Shown here: positions 26,796 through 34,624 of the stretch, one piece after another
Position numbering within the stretch: the stretch's first letter is position 1
Layout of the letters: every line of letters begins with the position of its first letter
Assembly (NCBI RefSeq): GCF_004362245.1
Contig: NZ_SNWM01000003.1
Coordinates: 1 to 64,000 of the forward strand
DNA length: 64,000 nt
Source of the DNA: Pedobacter duraquae
Lineage (GTDB): Bacteria; Bacteroidota; Bacteroidia; Sphingobacteriales; Sphingobacteriaceae
Direction: 5' to 3'
The notes under the pieces: model-generated
Told to the model about the DNA's origin: nothing
Database searches by the model: none
Seen by the model: the letters and a program-made list of their open reading frames with translations, nothing else
Translations under genes and position numbers: made by a program

Positions 26796-27305
26796 ATGAA
26801 AAAATCACTTGCGCTCGCCCTGGCATTAATCCTGTCCGTTTCGTTGTTCAATAAAATCTACGCCCAATCTGATGAGAACCGTACAAAGCTCCAACTCACC
26901 ATCAACTCCGGCGGAAAGACGATCGTTACAGATTTGAATTCGGTGAGTACGTCCCTTTCCCGCAGTTATGACGAGGCTCCTGTTGCCAATGCAGTTTCAG
27001 ATACAGCGAAAAATAAATCAGCTGCCATTTATCCTGGCGGATGTTATCTGACGATGGATGCTAAGAAGATTAGTGATGATTTACTTAAAGTTTTTTCGAA
27101 GAAACAAACGCGTTTTGATGGTACTATTACCATTGTAGACACGTATGGTAAAAACCCAACCCGCACCATCAAGTTCACTAATGCGAGTTTGTATAGTTTC
27201 GGAGATCAGTTCTCAACTAATTCTTACAATGAAGCGTATGGTGCCACGTCAATCGCGATCATGTGTAAGGAAATCTCCATTAATGGTGTGGTGATAGAGC
27301 AGTAA
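26796..27305 (+). CDS. exported protein, possibly with an Hcp-like beta fold
   Basis: 169 residues from ATG 26796 (MKKSLALALALILSVSLFN, signal peptide; the longer frame uses GTG). The end reads GTITIVDTYGKNPTRTIKFT then SLYSFGDQFSTNSYNEAYG and CKEISINGVVIEQ, a pattern of strands recalling the type VI tube protein Hcp/TssD of Bacteroidota. A signal peptide makes true Hcp unlikely, no other T6SS gene is present, and I treat the resemblance as weak. Otherwise unrecognised. Confidence 0.5.
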   Translation: MKKSLALALALILSVSLFNKIYAQSDENRTKLQLTINSGGKTIVTDLNSVSTSLSRSYDEAPVANAVSDTAKNKSAAIYPGGCYLTMDAKKISDDLLKVFSKKQTRFDGTITIVDTYGKNPTRTIKFTNASLYSFGDQFSTNSYNEAYGATSIAIMCKEISINGVVIEQ

Positions 27306-27322
27306 TCTGATACAGGACTCCG

Positions 27323-27721
27323 CTATTTGTACATTTTACTTTTTCGCCATTCGGCCAGCGTGTACTGACGGTTGCTTACTGCGTCATAAAAGAACACCTG
27401 ATAGGTCTTTGGATCTACGGCAAACTGGTAGTGGTTGTTGTAAGTTGGCGCGCCGTCATTTACGTTCACTTGATAATAGGGTATCTCCAGTTCGGGATCT
27501 GCACTAATCCTTAACGTGATATCGGTCTTGCCCTTGCTAAGCCGTTTAATTTCCCTGGAACGTTTTTGTACCTCCGGCAAAGCCGCAATATGTAACAGCA
27601 CTTTTTTTTCTTTGGCATTGTTAGCCTGAATGTGTTGGGCAAAAGCCTGGTTATTTTGCAGGCTGAGGCCTATCAGGGTGAAGGCTAGAAGTTTTGCGAT
27701 AAATTTAAAGTAGCTCAGCAT
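27323..27721 (-). CDS. exported hypothetical protein
   Basis: 132 residues with a signal peptide (cut near QAFAQ). The C-terminal part (ELEIPYYQVNVNDGAPTYNNHYQFAVDPKTYQVFFYD) looks like a small PepSY-type or similar alpha/beta domain. No firm family. Convergent with the previous gene, 17 bases apart. Confidence 0.5.
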   Translation of the reverse strand: MLSYFKFIAKLLAFTLIGLSLQNNQAFAQHIQANNAKEKKVLLHIAALPEVQKRSREIKRLSKGKTDITLRISADPELEIPYYQVNVNDGAPTYNNHYQFAVDPKTYQVFFYDAVSNRQYTLAEWRKSKMYK

Positions 27722-27795
27722 AAGTTTTTCATTGATATGCGCAAACAGTAAGCCACAATTGAATTTTGGGGAGGAGCTCTTTTATGTCTGGACCT

Positions 27796-28254
27796 TTATA
27801 TGAAATGATATAAGAAAATCACTTCTCCAGTATAAGCGGGTTTCGCATAGCCCTTGATCATTAATGTTGATTCTATAACTACTTTAGTTGTGCCACGAAG
27901 ATTTACAATGGAGAGCAACTTAGCTTTTAGCTGCACCTCGCTATCTACCAAGACTGCCTGCCCAAATTTAAAATGCTCGATTCCGTAGTTTATTTCCATC
28001 TTGATATTGCGTACGTCAGCAATCTGCTTCCACAAATATGGGATTAAAGATAAGGTAAGATATCCATGCGCGATTGTTGCCTTAAACGGTCCTTCAAGTT
28101 CCGCTTTTTCCTTGTCAACATGAATCCACTGATGGTCTAGCGTTGCATCTGCAAATTGATTGATCTGATCCTGGGTAATCCTGTGCCATTCAGAAACACC
28201 TAAATCTTTGCCTAGATGCGATTGATATTCTTCAAAACTGTTTATCACTAACAT
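27796..28254 (-). CDS. MaoC-like dehydratase (R-specific enoyl-CoA hydratase fold)
   Basis: 152 residues: hot-dog fold with the hydratase 2 motif NQFADATLDHQWIHVDKEKA (catalytic Asp and His region) and GPFKATIAHGYLTLSLIP. It likely hydrates 2-enoyl-CoA in fatty acid metabolism, cytosolic. Upstream about 250 bases hold no gene; a hairpin near 28360-28385 (AGGATG/CATCCT) is weak. Confidence 0.88.
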   Translation of the reverse strand: MLVINSFEEYQSHLGKDLGVSEWHRITQDQINQFADATLDHQWIHVDKEKAELEGPFKATIAHGYLTLSLIPYLWKQIADVRNIKMEINYGIEHFKFGQAVLVDSEVQLKAKLLSIVNLRGTTKVVIESTLMIKGYAKPAYTGEVIFLYHFI

Positions 28255-28504
28255 AGCTTTCTTTTTTCGCCGATAAAAATATGCATACTGATGATAAGAA
28301 CAAGTGTTTTTTAATTTTAGTTGTTGGCGATGTGCTTGTAGCCCGGGCGAGGAAGCCCAGGATGGATTCCGTCATCCTTTTAAAGCTTGCTAACGTATAC
28401 TTGATCATCTGGGATTGGCTTGAGTTTTGCACTGCTTTTCCTGTAGCTGCAGAAGAATGATGACCAAGTTGTGAGCAGTAAAAACGCAAATCAAATATAA
28501 ACCG

Positions 28505-29209
28505 ATGACCAAAAACAAACCGCTTACCTCCCTAAAAATCGCAGGAATTGTCCTGTTGAATTTAATCATTCAATCCTGCCATTCTCAGAACTTTGATCTG
28601 GCAACATTAAAGCTGCCGGTTCCCGAAAGTTCCATTACCTCGAAATTTAAACTCGAGGACGACAAGTTTCTGGTGGCTAACCTGAGTCAATATAGTTCGC
28701 TGGAAAAAGAAGCTTTATATTTTGGTGGAAAATCGTTGTACGGGAGCATAGATAACAGCCCGACAACTTCGTACTTGGCGAATGGAGTAAAGTTCTTCAT
28801 CGATCAAAAAACAAAGCAGATAGAAGCTTACCGTTTAGGCATTAAAACAACTGCAGAAACTGAAAAATTGGTTAAGGTACTGGAAGCCAAATTAGGCAAG
28901 ACTTTCTATTACTATAAAGATCCTGACATGAGTTTCAGGATCTGGGAGCTTAATGGGATTACGTATTTCCTGGAAGTAAATTCAACAACGGTCTATAATG
29001 GTGAACATACGGTGTCTAGTGACCTGCATGTGGTGAATAACAAAGCGGAGACCTTTTACAACTACATCATGGCTGGCGGCTTTGGCTATTATGCCGACTA
29101 TCTGAATGCGAAAAAGAAAAGTACTAAAAAAGTCTATACTTATAATGATTTCCTGAATGAGATGAAGGCCGAGGGGAGTGACTATTATCTGAAAAAACTG
29201 GTGCGGTAA
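28505..29209 (+). CDS. putative lipoprotein, hypothetical
   Basis: 234 residues. The N-terminus MTKNKPLTSLKIAGIVLLNL with IIQSC just after it is a lipoprotein signal (lipobox ending at Cys). The rest is mixed alpha/beta: KLEDDKFLVANLSQYSSLEKEALYFGGKSLYGSI and LGKTFYYYKDPDMSFRIWELNG. No family recognised. Followed by a bidirectional terminator. Confidence 0.55.
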   Translation: MTKNKPLTSLKIAGIVLLNLIIQSCHSQNFDLATLKLPVPESSITSKFKLEDDKFLVANLSQYSSLEKEALYFGGKSLYGSIDNSPTTSYLANGVKFFIDQKTKQIEAYRLGIKTTAETEKLVKVLEAKLGKTFYYYKDPDMSFRIWELNGITYFLEVNSTTVYNGEHTVSSDLHVVNNKAETFYNYIMAGGFGYYADYLNAKKKSTKKVYTYNDFLNEMKAEGSDYYLKKLVR

Positions 29210-29260
29210 GTTTCGCATCAAACTTGCTTCGTTTACCTGACCAATTGTATAGCAATGAAT

Positions 29261-29293
29261 AACCCCCAGTTGGTTTGGTCAACTGGGGGGGTT
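29261..29293. terminator. bidirectional terminator between convergent genes
   Basis: AACCCCCAGTTG (29261-29272) pairs with CAACTGGGGGGGTT (29280-29293), leaving two extra G in the right arm. It lies in the 86-base gap between convergent stops. No long T-run on either strand, so the hairpin may act only as a weak terminator. Confidence 0.55.
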
Positions 29294-29295
29294 GA

Positions 29296-29892
29296 TTAAT
29301 TGATTTTCTTGAACTTAAATACTTCGGCAGATTCTTCATTTTCTTCATAACCAGTAATGTAAAGTGCACCACCGGCCCGTCGACTAAAGACAAAGTTAAT
29401 GTTGATCGAATCAGGTTTTAGACCATCAAAAGCTATTGAATTAGAATATTTACCATGGCCAACAAATGTGGTAATGTACCTCCAGGATCCAACTTTAATT
29501 ATACTATCTTTTCGATTATTATTGTTAGTAAGCTGATACTTTCCACGGTACACATATCCACCTCTTGTGCTTAAAGTTGGATCAGAAATTTTCAAGATCA
29601 AACTATCTGCTGGAGATACTTTGTTCCTGCTTGCTCGGTACTGGTTCTGAATAAACATATAGCTCCCCAAAATTTCCTTACAGCTTAAAGAATCTTTTAC
29701 AGTCCATCCTGTGTTTTCAGGATCTACGCTACAGCCTGTTAGGCATATCGCTATAAAAAGCACCAAAAAAGAGTATTTCTTTAGATTACCTGAATTAAAC
29801 TCAGCGCTCTGGCTTTTTCTGATTATGAGGCTGATGTGCTGCGTGTTTGCTATTGTGGCTGATCGCCGGAAGCTAAAAGTGTTTATGTTCAC
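29296..29892 (-). CDS. putative lipoprotein, paralogue of the gene at 52993
   Basis: 198 residues if read from GTG 29892. A lipobox (FIAICLTGCS) appears only about 50 residues in, so the true start is probably internal and the given N-terminus may be too long. C-terminal half (YRGKYQLTNNNN, SWRYITT, YITGYEENEESAEVFKFKKI) matches the gene at 52993-53529 closely in its last 20 residues. Function unknown, beta-rich, outer-membrane or periplasm facing. Confidence 0.55.
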   Translation of the reverse strand: MNINTFSFRRSATIANTQHISLIIRKSQSAEFNSGNLKKYSFLVLFIAICLTGCSVDPENTGWTVKDSLSCKEILGSYMFIQNQYRASRNKVSPADSLILKISDPTLSTRGGYVYRGKYQLTNNNNRKDSIIKVGSWRYITTFVGHGKYSNSIAFDGLKPDSININFVFSRRAGGALYITGYEENEESAEVFKFKKIN

Positions 29893-30031
29893 TGAGACGG
29901 ATTAATTTGCAGCAATATAAAATTATGTTTTATAGAAAGCAAAAAACTTTACCATGAATATAAATTAATCCTTACTATACAATAGCTCTGAAAGTTTAAG
30001 TTGCACCTTGGAGATTAGGCGTCATTGCGCT

Positions 30032-30952
30032 TTAACTATTAGTCATTTGCTGTCTGAATTCTGCCGGGGAAACCTGTGTTTTGCTTTTAAACAGTTTGCT
30101 GAAAGATTGCGGATAGTTGAACCCCAGTGCATACGCTACTTCACTTATGGAAAGGCTCTTGGTAGATAACATTTCCTTGGCCTTATTGATCAGCTTATCC
30201 TGAATGTGTTGCTGAGTACTTTGGCCGGTTAGCGTTTTTAGGAGATTACTCAGGTAGTTAGGTGATATGTGCAGCGCTTCTGCAACAGACAATACCGTAG
30301 GGATTCCATTACGATTGAGCTGCTGGTCATGAAAGCATGCGTCAAGAAACGTTTCCAATCGCATAAGCACATCATGGTTGCTGATTTTGCGTGTTAAAAA
30401 TTGTCGCTGGTAAAAGCGCTGTGCATAGGACAGCAAAACTTCCAACTGGCCGATGATGATGTTTTGCGTAAAGGGGTCAATGCTTCGCCGGTATTCATCA
30501 CCTATATTAGCCATGATTCCGTTTAAAAGTTCTTCTTCCTCGGCAGAAAGGAATAGTGCTTCGTGCACAGCATAGTCAAAGAATTCATATTGCCTGATAC
30601 TTTTCGCCATCGGTGTGCCCCATAAAAAGTCTGGATGGAAGATCAGGAGCCAGCCAGAATGATCTACGGGTTGATCCGGGTTATACTCAATGCCTATCTT
30701 TTGTCCGGGAGCCATGAACGTCATGATGCCCTCATCGAAATCATAGACCTGGTGGCCGTATTTAAGCTTAGCTTTAAAATTACTTTTGAGGGCGATGGAG
30801 TAGAAGTCGAGCACCCAGCTTTGCGGATGTTTGCTGTTATATTTCATGTCTTCAAAACGAACTACGCTTACAAGCGGATGCACCGGCCCAGGTAGTCCCC
30901 GGAGCCGGTGAAACTCAGTGATGCTTTTAATAGTTTGCGGTTGATCAGCCAT
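30032..30952 (-). CDS. AraC-family transcriptional regulator
   Basis: 306 residues from ATG 30952 (MADQPQTIKSITEFHR); the longer frame from 31000 runs into the preceding gene. Ligand-binding N-terminus FYSIALKSNFKAKLKYGHQVYDFDEGIMTF and C-terminal HTH (VAEALHISPNYLSNLLKTLTGQ, ISEVAYALGFNYPQSFSKLFKSKTQ). Same length and arrangement as the AraC gene at 22460, and 4 bases after its NmrA partner. Confidence 0.92.
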   Translation of the reverse strand: MADQPQTIKSITEFHRLRGLPGPVHPLVSVVRFEDMKYNSKHPQSWVLDFYSIALKSNFKAKLKYGHQVYDFDEGIMTFMAPGQKIGIEYNPDQPVDHSGWLLIFHPDFLWGTPMAKSIRQYEFFDYAVHEALFLSAEEEELLNGIMANIGDEYRRSIDPFTQNIIIGQLEVLLSYAQRFYQRQFLTRKISNHDVLMRLETFLDACFHDQQLNRNGIPTVLSVAEALHISPNYLSNLLKTLTGQSTQQHIQDKLINKAKEMLSTKSLSISEVAYALGFNYPQSFSKLFKSKTQVSPAEFRQQMTNS

Positions 30953-30956
30953 TGTT

Positions 30957-31859
30957 CTAAGATACCTGTTTTTGATAGGCCAGTGCAAATTCTTTAGCAA
31001 AGTCGGTTAGTTTAACTTTGCCTAATTCTGGCCTGTGTTTGTAGTAGTCTTCCGAGATAAATCCATTATGATGCCCGGTTTGCAATTCGACCAATAGTGC
31101 AGCTGAAGTTGGGGGCAGCCCTGCCGCTTCCAGACTTTGTTGTGCCTGCTCTGCTGAAATTAAGTCCCAGTGCAGGTCTGGTTTACCGATGGCTTCACCT
31201 AAAATTTGGGCTACTTCATTGCAGGTTAGCTCATCGCTGGCAACGTATCTTATGCTGCGGCTACCTGCGGTATTTTCAAGTTCGTCAGCTACTGCAACAG
31301 CGATATCTTCGGGAGCCACCAGTACAGTGCGGTCGCCGGCTCCATAAGCCGCTGAGATCTTACCTGTGTATTTAATTGCTGGGATAAAGCTAAACAGGTT
31401 ATAATAAAATGATGCCGGGCGGATGTGTGTGATGCTTACAGATTCGGGGAGGCCGTTCAGGATATGCTCCAGATAGTAGGTACCAACAATCCCGCCTGTT
31501 CCACTATCACGATGGGCACCCCAACTGCTTAAGTTTACTACCCGCTTAATGCCGGCTTGTGTGACTGCCGATGCATAGTTGTTACCGATCTGGCTAAAGT
31601 GTTTTATTGGGTCCAAGCCTGGTTCCATATAGCTTACAGGGGGCACCATTGTGTACACCGCATCTGCTCCTGTAAATGCTGTTGCTAAAAAGTCTGCATC
31701 CTGCACCGAGCCGATAGCCGCAGTAGCCCCCATGTCTTCAATGATTGCTATTTTACCGGGATCACTGCTGATTACTGTTACGGTATGATTGCTTTCAAGT
31801 AAACGTTCTACAAGTGGTTTACTGATATGTCCTAAGGAGCCTGTTACTACAATTTTCAT
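30957..31859 (-). CDS. NmrA-like NAD(P)-binding protein
   Basis: 300 residues. VVTGSLGHISKPLVERLLES (Rossmann loop), GADAVYTMVPPVSYMEPGLD, LSSWGAH, and KVKLTDFAKEFALAYQ at the end, matching the paralogue at 23389 along its whole length. One difference: the cofactor loop reads GSLGHIS where the paralogue has GSLGNIG, the third Gly being replaced by Ser. Partner of the AraC gene downstream. Confidence 0.8.
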   Translation of the reverse strand: MKIVVTGSLGHISKPLVERLLESNHTVTVISSDPGKIAIIEDMGATAAIGSVQDADFLATAFTGADAVYTMVPPVSYMEPGLDPIKHFSQIGNNYASAVTQAGIKRVVNLSSWGAHRDSGTGGIVGTYYLEHILNGLPESVSITHIRPASFYYNLFSFIPAIKYTGKISAAYGAGDRTVLVAPEDIAVAVADELENTAGSRSIRYVASDELTCNEVAQILGEAIGKPDLHWDLISAEQAQQSLEAAGLPPTSAALLVELQTGHHNGFISEDYYKHRPELGKVKLTDFAKEFALAYQKQVS

Positions 31860-31876
31860 ATGTTGATTTTATAGTA

Positions 31877-31884
31877 CAAAGTTC
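31877..31884 (-). promoter_or_regulatory. -7-like box of NmrA/AraC operon 2
   Basis: GAACTTTG on the minus strand lies 17 bases before the ATG and is in the same relative place as the box of operon 1. Flanking sequence is also alike (TAGTACAAAG here, TATACAAAAG there, plus-strand reading). Confidence 0.4.
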
Positions 31885-31961
31885 CAGATATGGCGCAAGA
31901 TGCAGTTAAGCAAATCTATCGGACTTGTGCTAAAATCTACTGAATATAAATGTTGAATTAT

Positions 31962-32405
31962 TTACTCTGATGGATGTCTTGCCTCTTTCCGGTCTACAAA
32001 AAGATGAACTAACCCTGCGAACAGTATACTTAACGGAAAAAAATAGAGTAGCATTTCAAGATTTTTCCAGTAAGGATTAGCCCATAAATTAATAAAAGTA
32101 CCGATTAGGCACCAGAGTAATGTTAAAATCAATTCAAAAAATAATACCTTTTGATAAAACTTTAGCGAACTTTTTTTTGCTTTTTTAGTTATAATTAGAT
32201 TATAAGGAAGCATTACAAAAAGAAGCCAAATTATAGGGCCTGCTATGAAACGGCTTAGCAGTGTTGCGCCAACATATTCCCAGAAAGTACCGTAGAAATA
32301 AGTTTGATCATGAAGAATCTCTATCAGGTAATAATCTTTGATAGAGAATAAGATTGGAAAGAGAATAAATGATAGTATAATGTTTACGATAATACGTCTT
32401 TTCAT
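31962..32405 (-). CDS. four-helix membrane protein, tandem duplicate A
   Basis: 147 residues with four hydrophobic helices and a cytosolic basic loop (NLIITKKAKKSSLKFYQKVLFFELILT). The C-terminus LFAGLVHLFVDRKEARHPSE is nearly the same as in the neighbour at 32431 (LFAGLVHLFVDRKEHSS). Start MKRRIIVNIILSFILFPI is also shared. No known family. Confidence 0.6.
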   Translation of the reverse strand: MKRRIIVNIILSFILFPILFSIKDYYLIEILHDQTYFYGTFWEYVGATLLSRFIAGPIIWLLFVMLPYNLIITKKAKKSSLKFYQKVLFFELILTLLWCLIGTFINLWANPYWKNLEMLLYFFPLSILFAGLVHLFVDRKEARHPSE

Positions 32406-32430
32406 AAAATTACCTTTAACGCTTACTTGA

Positions 32431-32898
32431 TTATTGGGCTAATGGGGCATTGAGCTTTTGCATGGTAGAACTGTGTTCTTTCCGGTCTACAAAAAGATGA
32501 ACTAACCCTGCGAACAGTATGCTAAACGGTAGAAAATAAAAGACTGCATTCAGATTTTTCCAGAAAGGGTGGCTCCACAAATTTTCAATGACGCCCAGTA
32601 GGAACCAGGCGATCATTAGGAGTAATTCAAAGTATAGTACCTTTTCATAAAACCTCAGCCGTCGTTTTTTCTCTTTCTTAAGAATGATCAGGTTGTAAGG
32701 AAGCATGAAGAAGATTAGCCAAAATAGCGGCGTTATCAGAAGGGTGATTAATAATTCTAAAGTTTCATATTCCCAAAAGGTACCGTAAAAAAAGCTGTGG
32801 TCTTTAAGTATTACAATGAAGTAGTAATCCCTGGCTGCCATTATTATCGGAACAAGGACAAATGATAGTAGTATATTTATGGTAATGCGTCGTTTCAT
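32431..32898 (-). CDS. four-helix membrane protein, tandem duplicate B
   Basis: 155 residues, the same layout as its neighbour at 31962 (MKRRITINILLSFVLVPI start, MLPYNLIILKKEKKRRLRFYEKVLYFELLL loop). Ends with an extra tail (MQKLNAPLAQ) not seen in duplicate A. The pair are 25 bases apart and co-directional, so co-transcribed and arisen by tandem duplication. Confidence 0.6.
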   Translation of the reverse strand: MKRRITINILLSFVLVPIIMAARDYYFIVILKDHSFFYGTFWEYETLELLITLLITPLFWLIFFMLPYNLIILKKEKKRRLRFYEKVLYFELLLMIAWFLLGVIENLWSHPFWKNLNAVFYFLPFSILFAGLVHLFVDRKEHSSTMQKLNAPLAQ

Positions 32899-33410
32899 AT
32901 ATTTTAATCTGGACAGTCGGTTGACAATGTATTTAAAGTCTTAGGCAGTCCTCAGGCAGATAGCCTTCGGTTTGGCGGGAGCTATAAATGTACAATGGCA
33001 TCACATAAAGAATGCGCTTTATTAAATTCTGTTTCACTTATTTTACGGATCATCGTAAAGTTATCGGCAGGAATAGTTTTGTCAATTTGTATTAATTTTT
33101 AAATATAATTATATTGGCATAAGTTAACTAACTTGTAATGAATTTTCGCAATCTCAATTCTTCAGGCCGGGCAATATGCTGGTTTTTCTGAGACAGTTTT
33201 AATTGATTCGTCAACCCGAGCACAAGCTTAAATCCAAGACTTGGCGGAATAAAAATGCGTAAGTCTTTTAAAAAGTCAGTAAAATGGGAGCAGGAATGGA
33301 TTAAGTAAAATCAGAGGGACGCTTTCAACAATAGTAGTATGCCGAAAGGCTCGATCCCAAAGTGCTAATAAATACCAAACTCAGTTTTTATAGTTTATAA
33401 AGTCACGTTT
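32899..33410. other. intergenic region, no gene seen
   Basis: About 510 bases between divergent duplicates. A 17-codon frame (33254-33307, MRKSFKKSVKWEQEWIK) is too short to support. The AT-rich stretch near 33090-33130 could hold promoters for either side. No terminator hairpin or RNA gene was found. Confidence 0.4.
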
Positions 33411-33863
33411 ATGCAGAAATTTATTTTCATCTTATTTGTTCTTATTTCAACTTCTATTAAATCAAATGCTAAAACTAAAACATATTTGCTGACACTTAAC
33501 TTTGAAAGCATTTCATCTGTAATGACCGTAGATACGACTTCTGAATTTATTATTTTAGACAAGGGTTACAAACCGGATATCTCTGAGATTAAACTTCATG
33601 TATTTGAATTTGGATCTAATGATACGCAAATGGCGTTTTTTGGATTCGCTGACAGAAGTAAGCGAAAGTTGTGGCAATGTGTTACGGATAAGCAGGGTTC
33701 GGCCACGATAACGTACTTTTCAAGAAATAGTAAGGAAGCCGCCTATCTTGTGGTCTATTTTTTAAATTACTCGCCAGCATATATTCCTTTGGTTAAGTTA
33801 AAGGATAGGGATGTCGAAATTACAGTTAAATTAAAATGGCAAAATGAACAGGCAGTGCATTAA
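33411..33863 (+). CDS. exported small protein, tandem duplicate C
   Basis: 150 residues. Signal peptide (MQKFIFILFVLISTSIKSNA) then a transthyretin-like or carboxypeptidase-regulatory-like fold: LHVFEFGSNDTQMAFFGFADRSKRK, VTDKQGSATITYF, AYLVVYFLNYSPAYIP and KDRDVEITVKLK. Its paralogue starts 130 bases downstream. Periplasmic or surface, function unknown. Confidence 0.6.
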   Translation: MQKFIFILFVLISTSIKSNAKTKTYLLTLNFESISSVMTVDTTSEFIILDKGYKPDISEIKLHVFEFGSNDTQMAFFGFADRSKRKLWQCVTDKQGSATITYFSRNSKEAAYLVVYFLNYSPAYIPLVKLKDRDVEITVKLKWQNEQAVH

Positions 33864-33992
33864 AAATGTATTTTAATGCTGTTGGCATTGATTACTCTTG
33901 ATGACCACTATATCAAAAAAAAGGGTAATTATGTGATTGCCTTGTAATGCTAGTAGCTACCGCCCGGAGAATGTAGTTGGTAGCAGATCAAA

Positions 33993-34448
33993 ATGGGATC
34001 GATTATGATGTTATGTGTACTCTTTAGTTTGTTTTTCAGCCAATTTAGTGGGAAAACAAAGTCGTTATCTAATATCGTTGCTAACGATAAAAAAATTCAT
34101 ACCACATTTTTAGTGGATTCTGTCTCTCAATATATATTGATAGATAAAGGATATCAGGCTAAATCATCAAGTGTAAGTATTCGGATACTGGATTCAGGTT
34201 CGGGATCTTCTCAGGTAGCTTTTTACGGCTTCACCGATAAAAAGAAAAACGCGCTATGGTCTGTTTTAACTGATAAAGATGGATTGGCTAAAATTACTTA
34301 CTATTCCAAAAACAATAAGCAAGTGGCATATTTGGTTGTTTGGTTTATAGGGTATTGGCCCGCTTATATCCCAGCTAGTGAATTAAAGGATAGGGATGTT
34401 GAAATTACCGTCAAACTGAAAATAAATGTTACATCATTTACTCATTAG
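33993..34448 (+). CDS. exported small protein, tandem duplicate D
   Basis: 151 residues, paralogue of the gene at 33411: TDKKKNALWSVLTDKDG, AYLVVWFIGYWPAYIP and the shared KDRDVEITVKLK. A short hydrophobic start (MGSIMMLCVLFSLFFS) acts as signal peptide. The last gene before the repeats that control the Fic locus. Confidence 0.6.
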   Translation: MGSIMMLCVLFSLFFSQFSGKTKSLSNIVANDKKIHTTFLVDSVSQYILIDKGYQAKSSSVSIRILDSGSGSSQVAFYGFTDKKKNALWSVLTDKDGLAKITYYSKNNKQVAYLVVWFIGYWPAYIPASELKDRDVEITVKLKINVTSFTH

Positions 34449-34505
34449 TGCCAATTTTTATTTTCATTTGAAATATAGAAGATCATTATCCTGACTCGCT
34501 TTCTT

Positions 34506-34602
34506 GAGTTAGCGTGAAAAATTTGTGTTTTTTGCCGAGTTAGCGTGAAAAATTTGTGTTTTATACCCACGAATGGATAACTTAGCGTGAAAAATTTGTG
34601 TT
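34506..34602. promoter_or_regulatory. three identical 21-bp direct repeats, operator array of the Fic gene
   Basis: A 21-base unit beginning TTAGCGTGAAAAATTTGTGT occurs exactly at 34509-34529, 34540-34560 and 34582-34602. Centre distances are 31 and 42 bases, close to three and four helical turns, placing all copies on one face of the helix. Copies one and two extend to 26 identical bases in a 31-base tandem unit. The last copy ends 22 bases before ATG 34625. There is no such unit elsewhere in the window. The unit itself is not palindromic, which suggests asymmetric binding by a single-wing domain. Regulation by the encoded AbiEi-like domain is inference. Confidence 0.65.
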
Positions 34603-34624
34603 GACAGCTCAAATTAAGAAGCAA

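Noticed and set aside
26796..27305. Type VI secretion tube protein
   Set aside because: Presence of a signal peptide and absence of other T6SS genes; kept only as a weak fold resemblance.
28232..28489. 85-codon frame on the minus strand
   Set aside because: Overlaps the MaoC start, no protein-like character, no promoter; part of an intergenic region.
34506..34602. CRISPR array
   Set aside because: Only three repeats, of 21 bp, with spacers of 10 and 21 bases, no leader and no cas genes. Position before a start codon fits operators.
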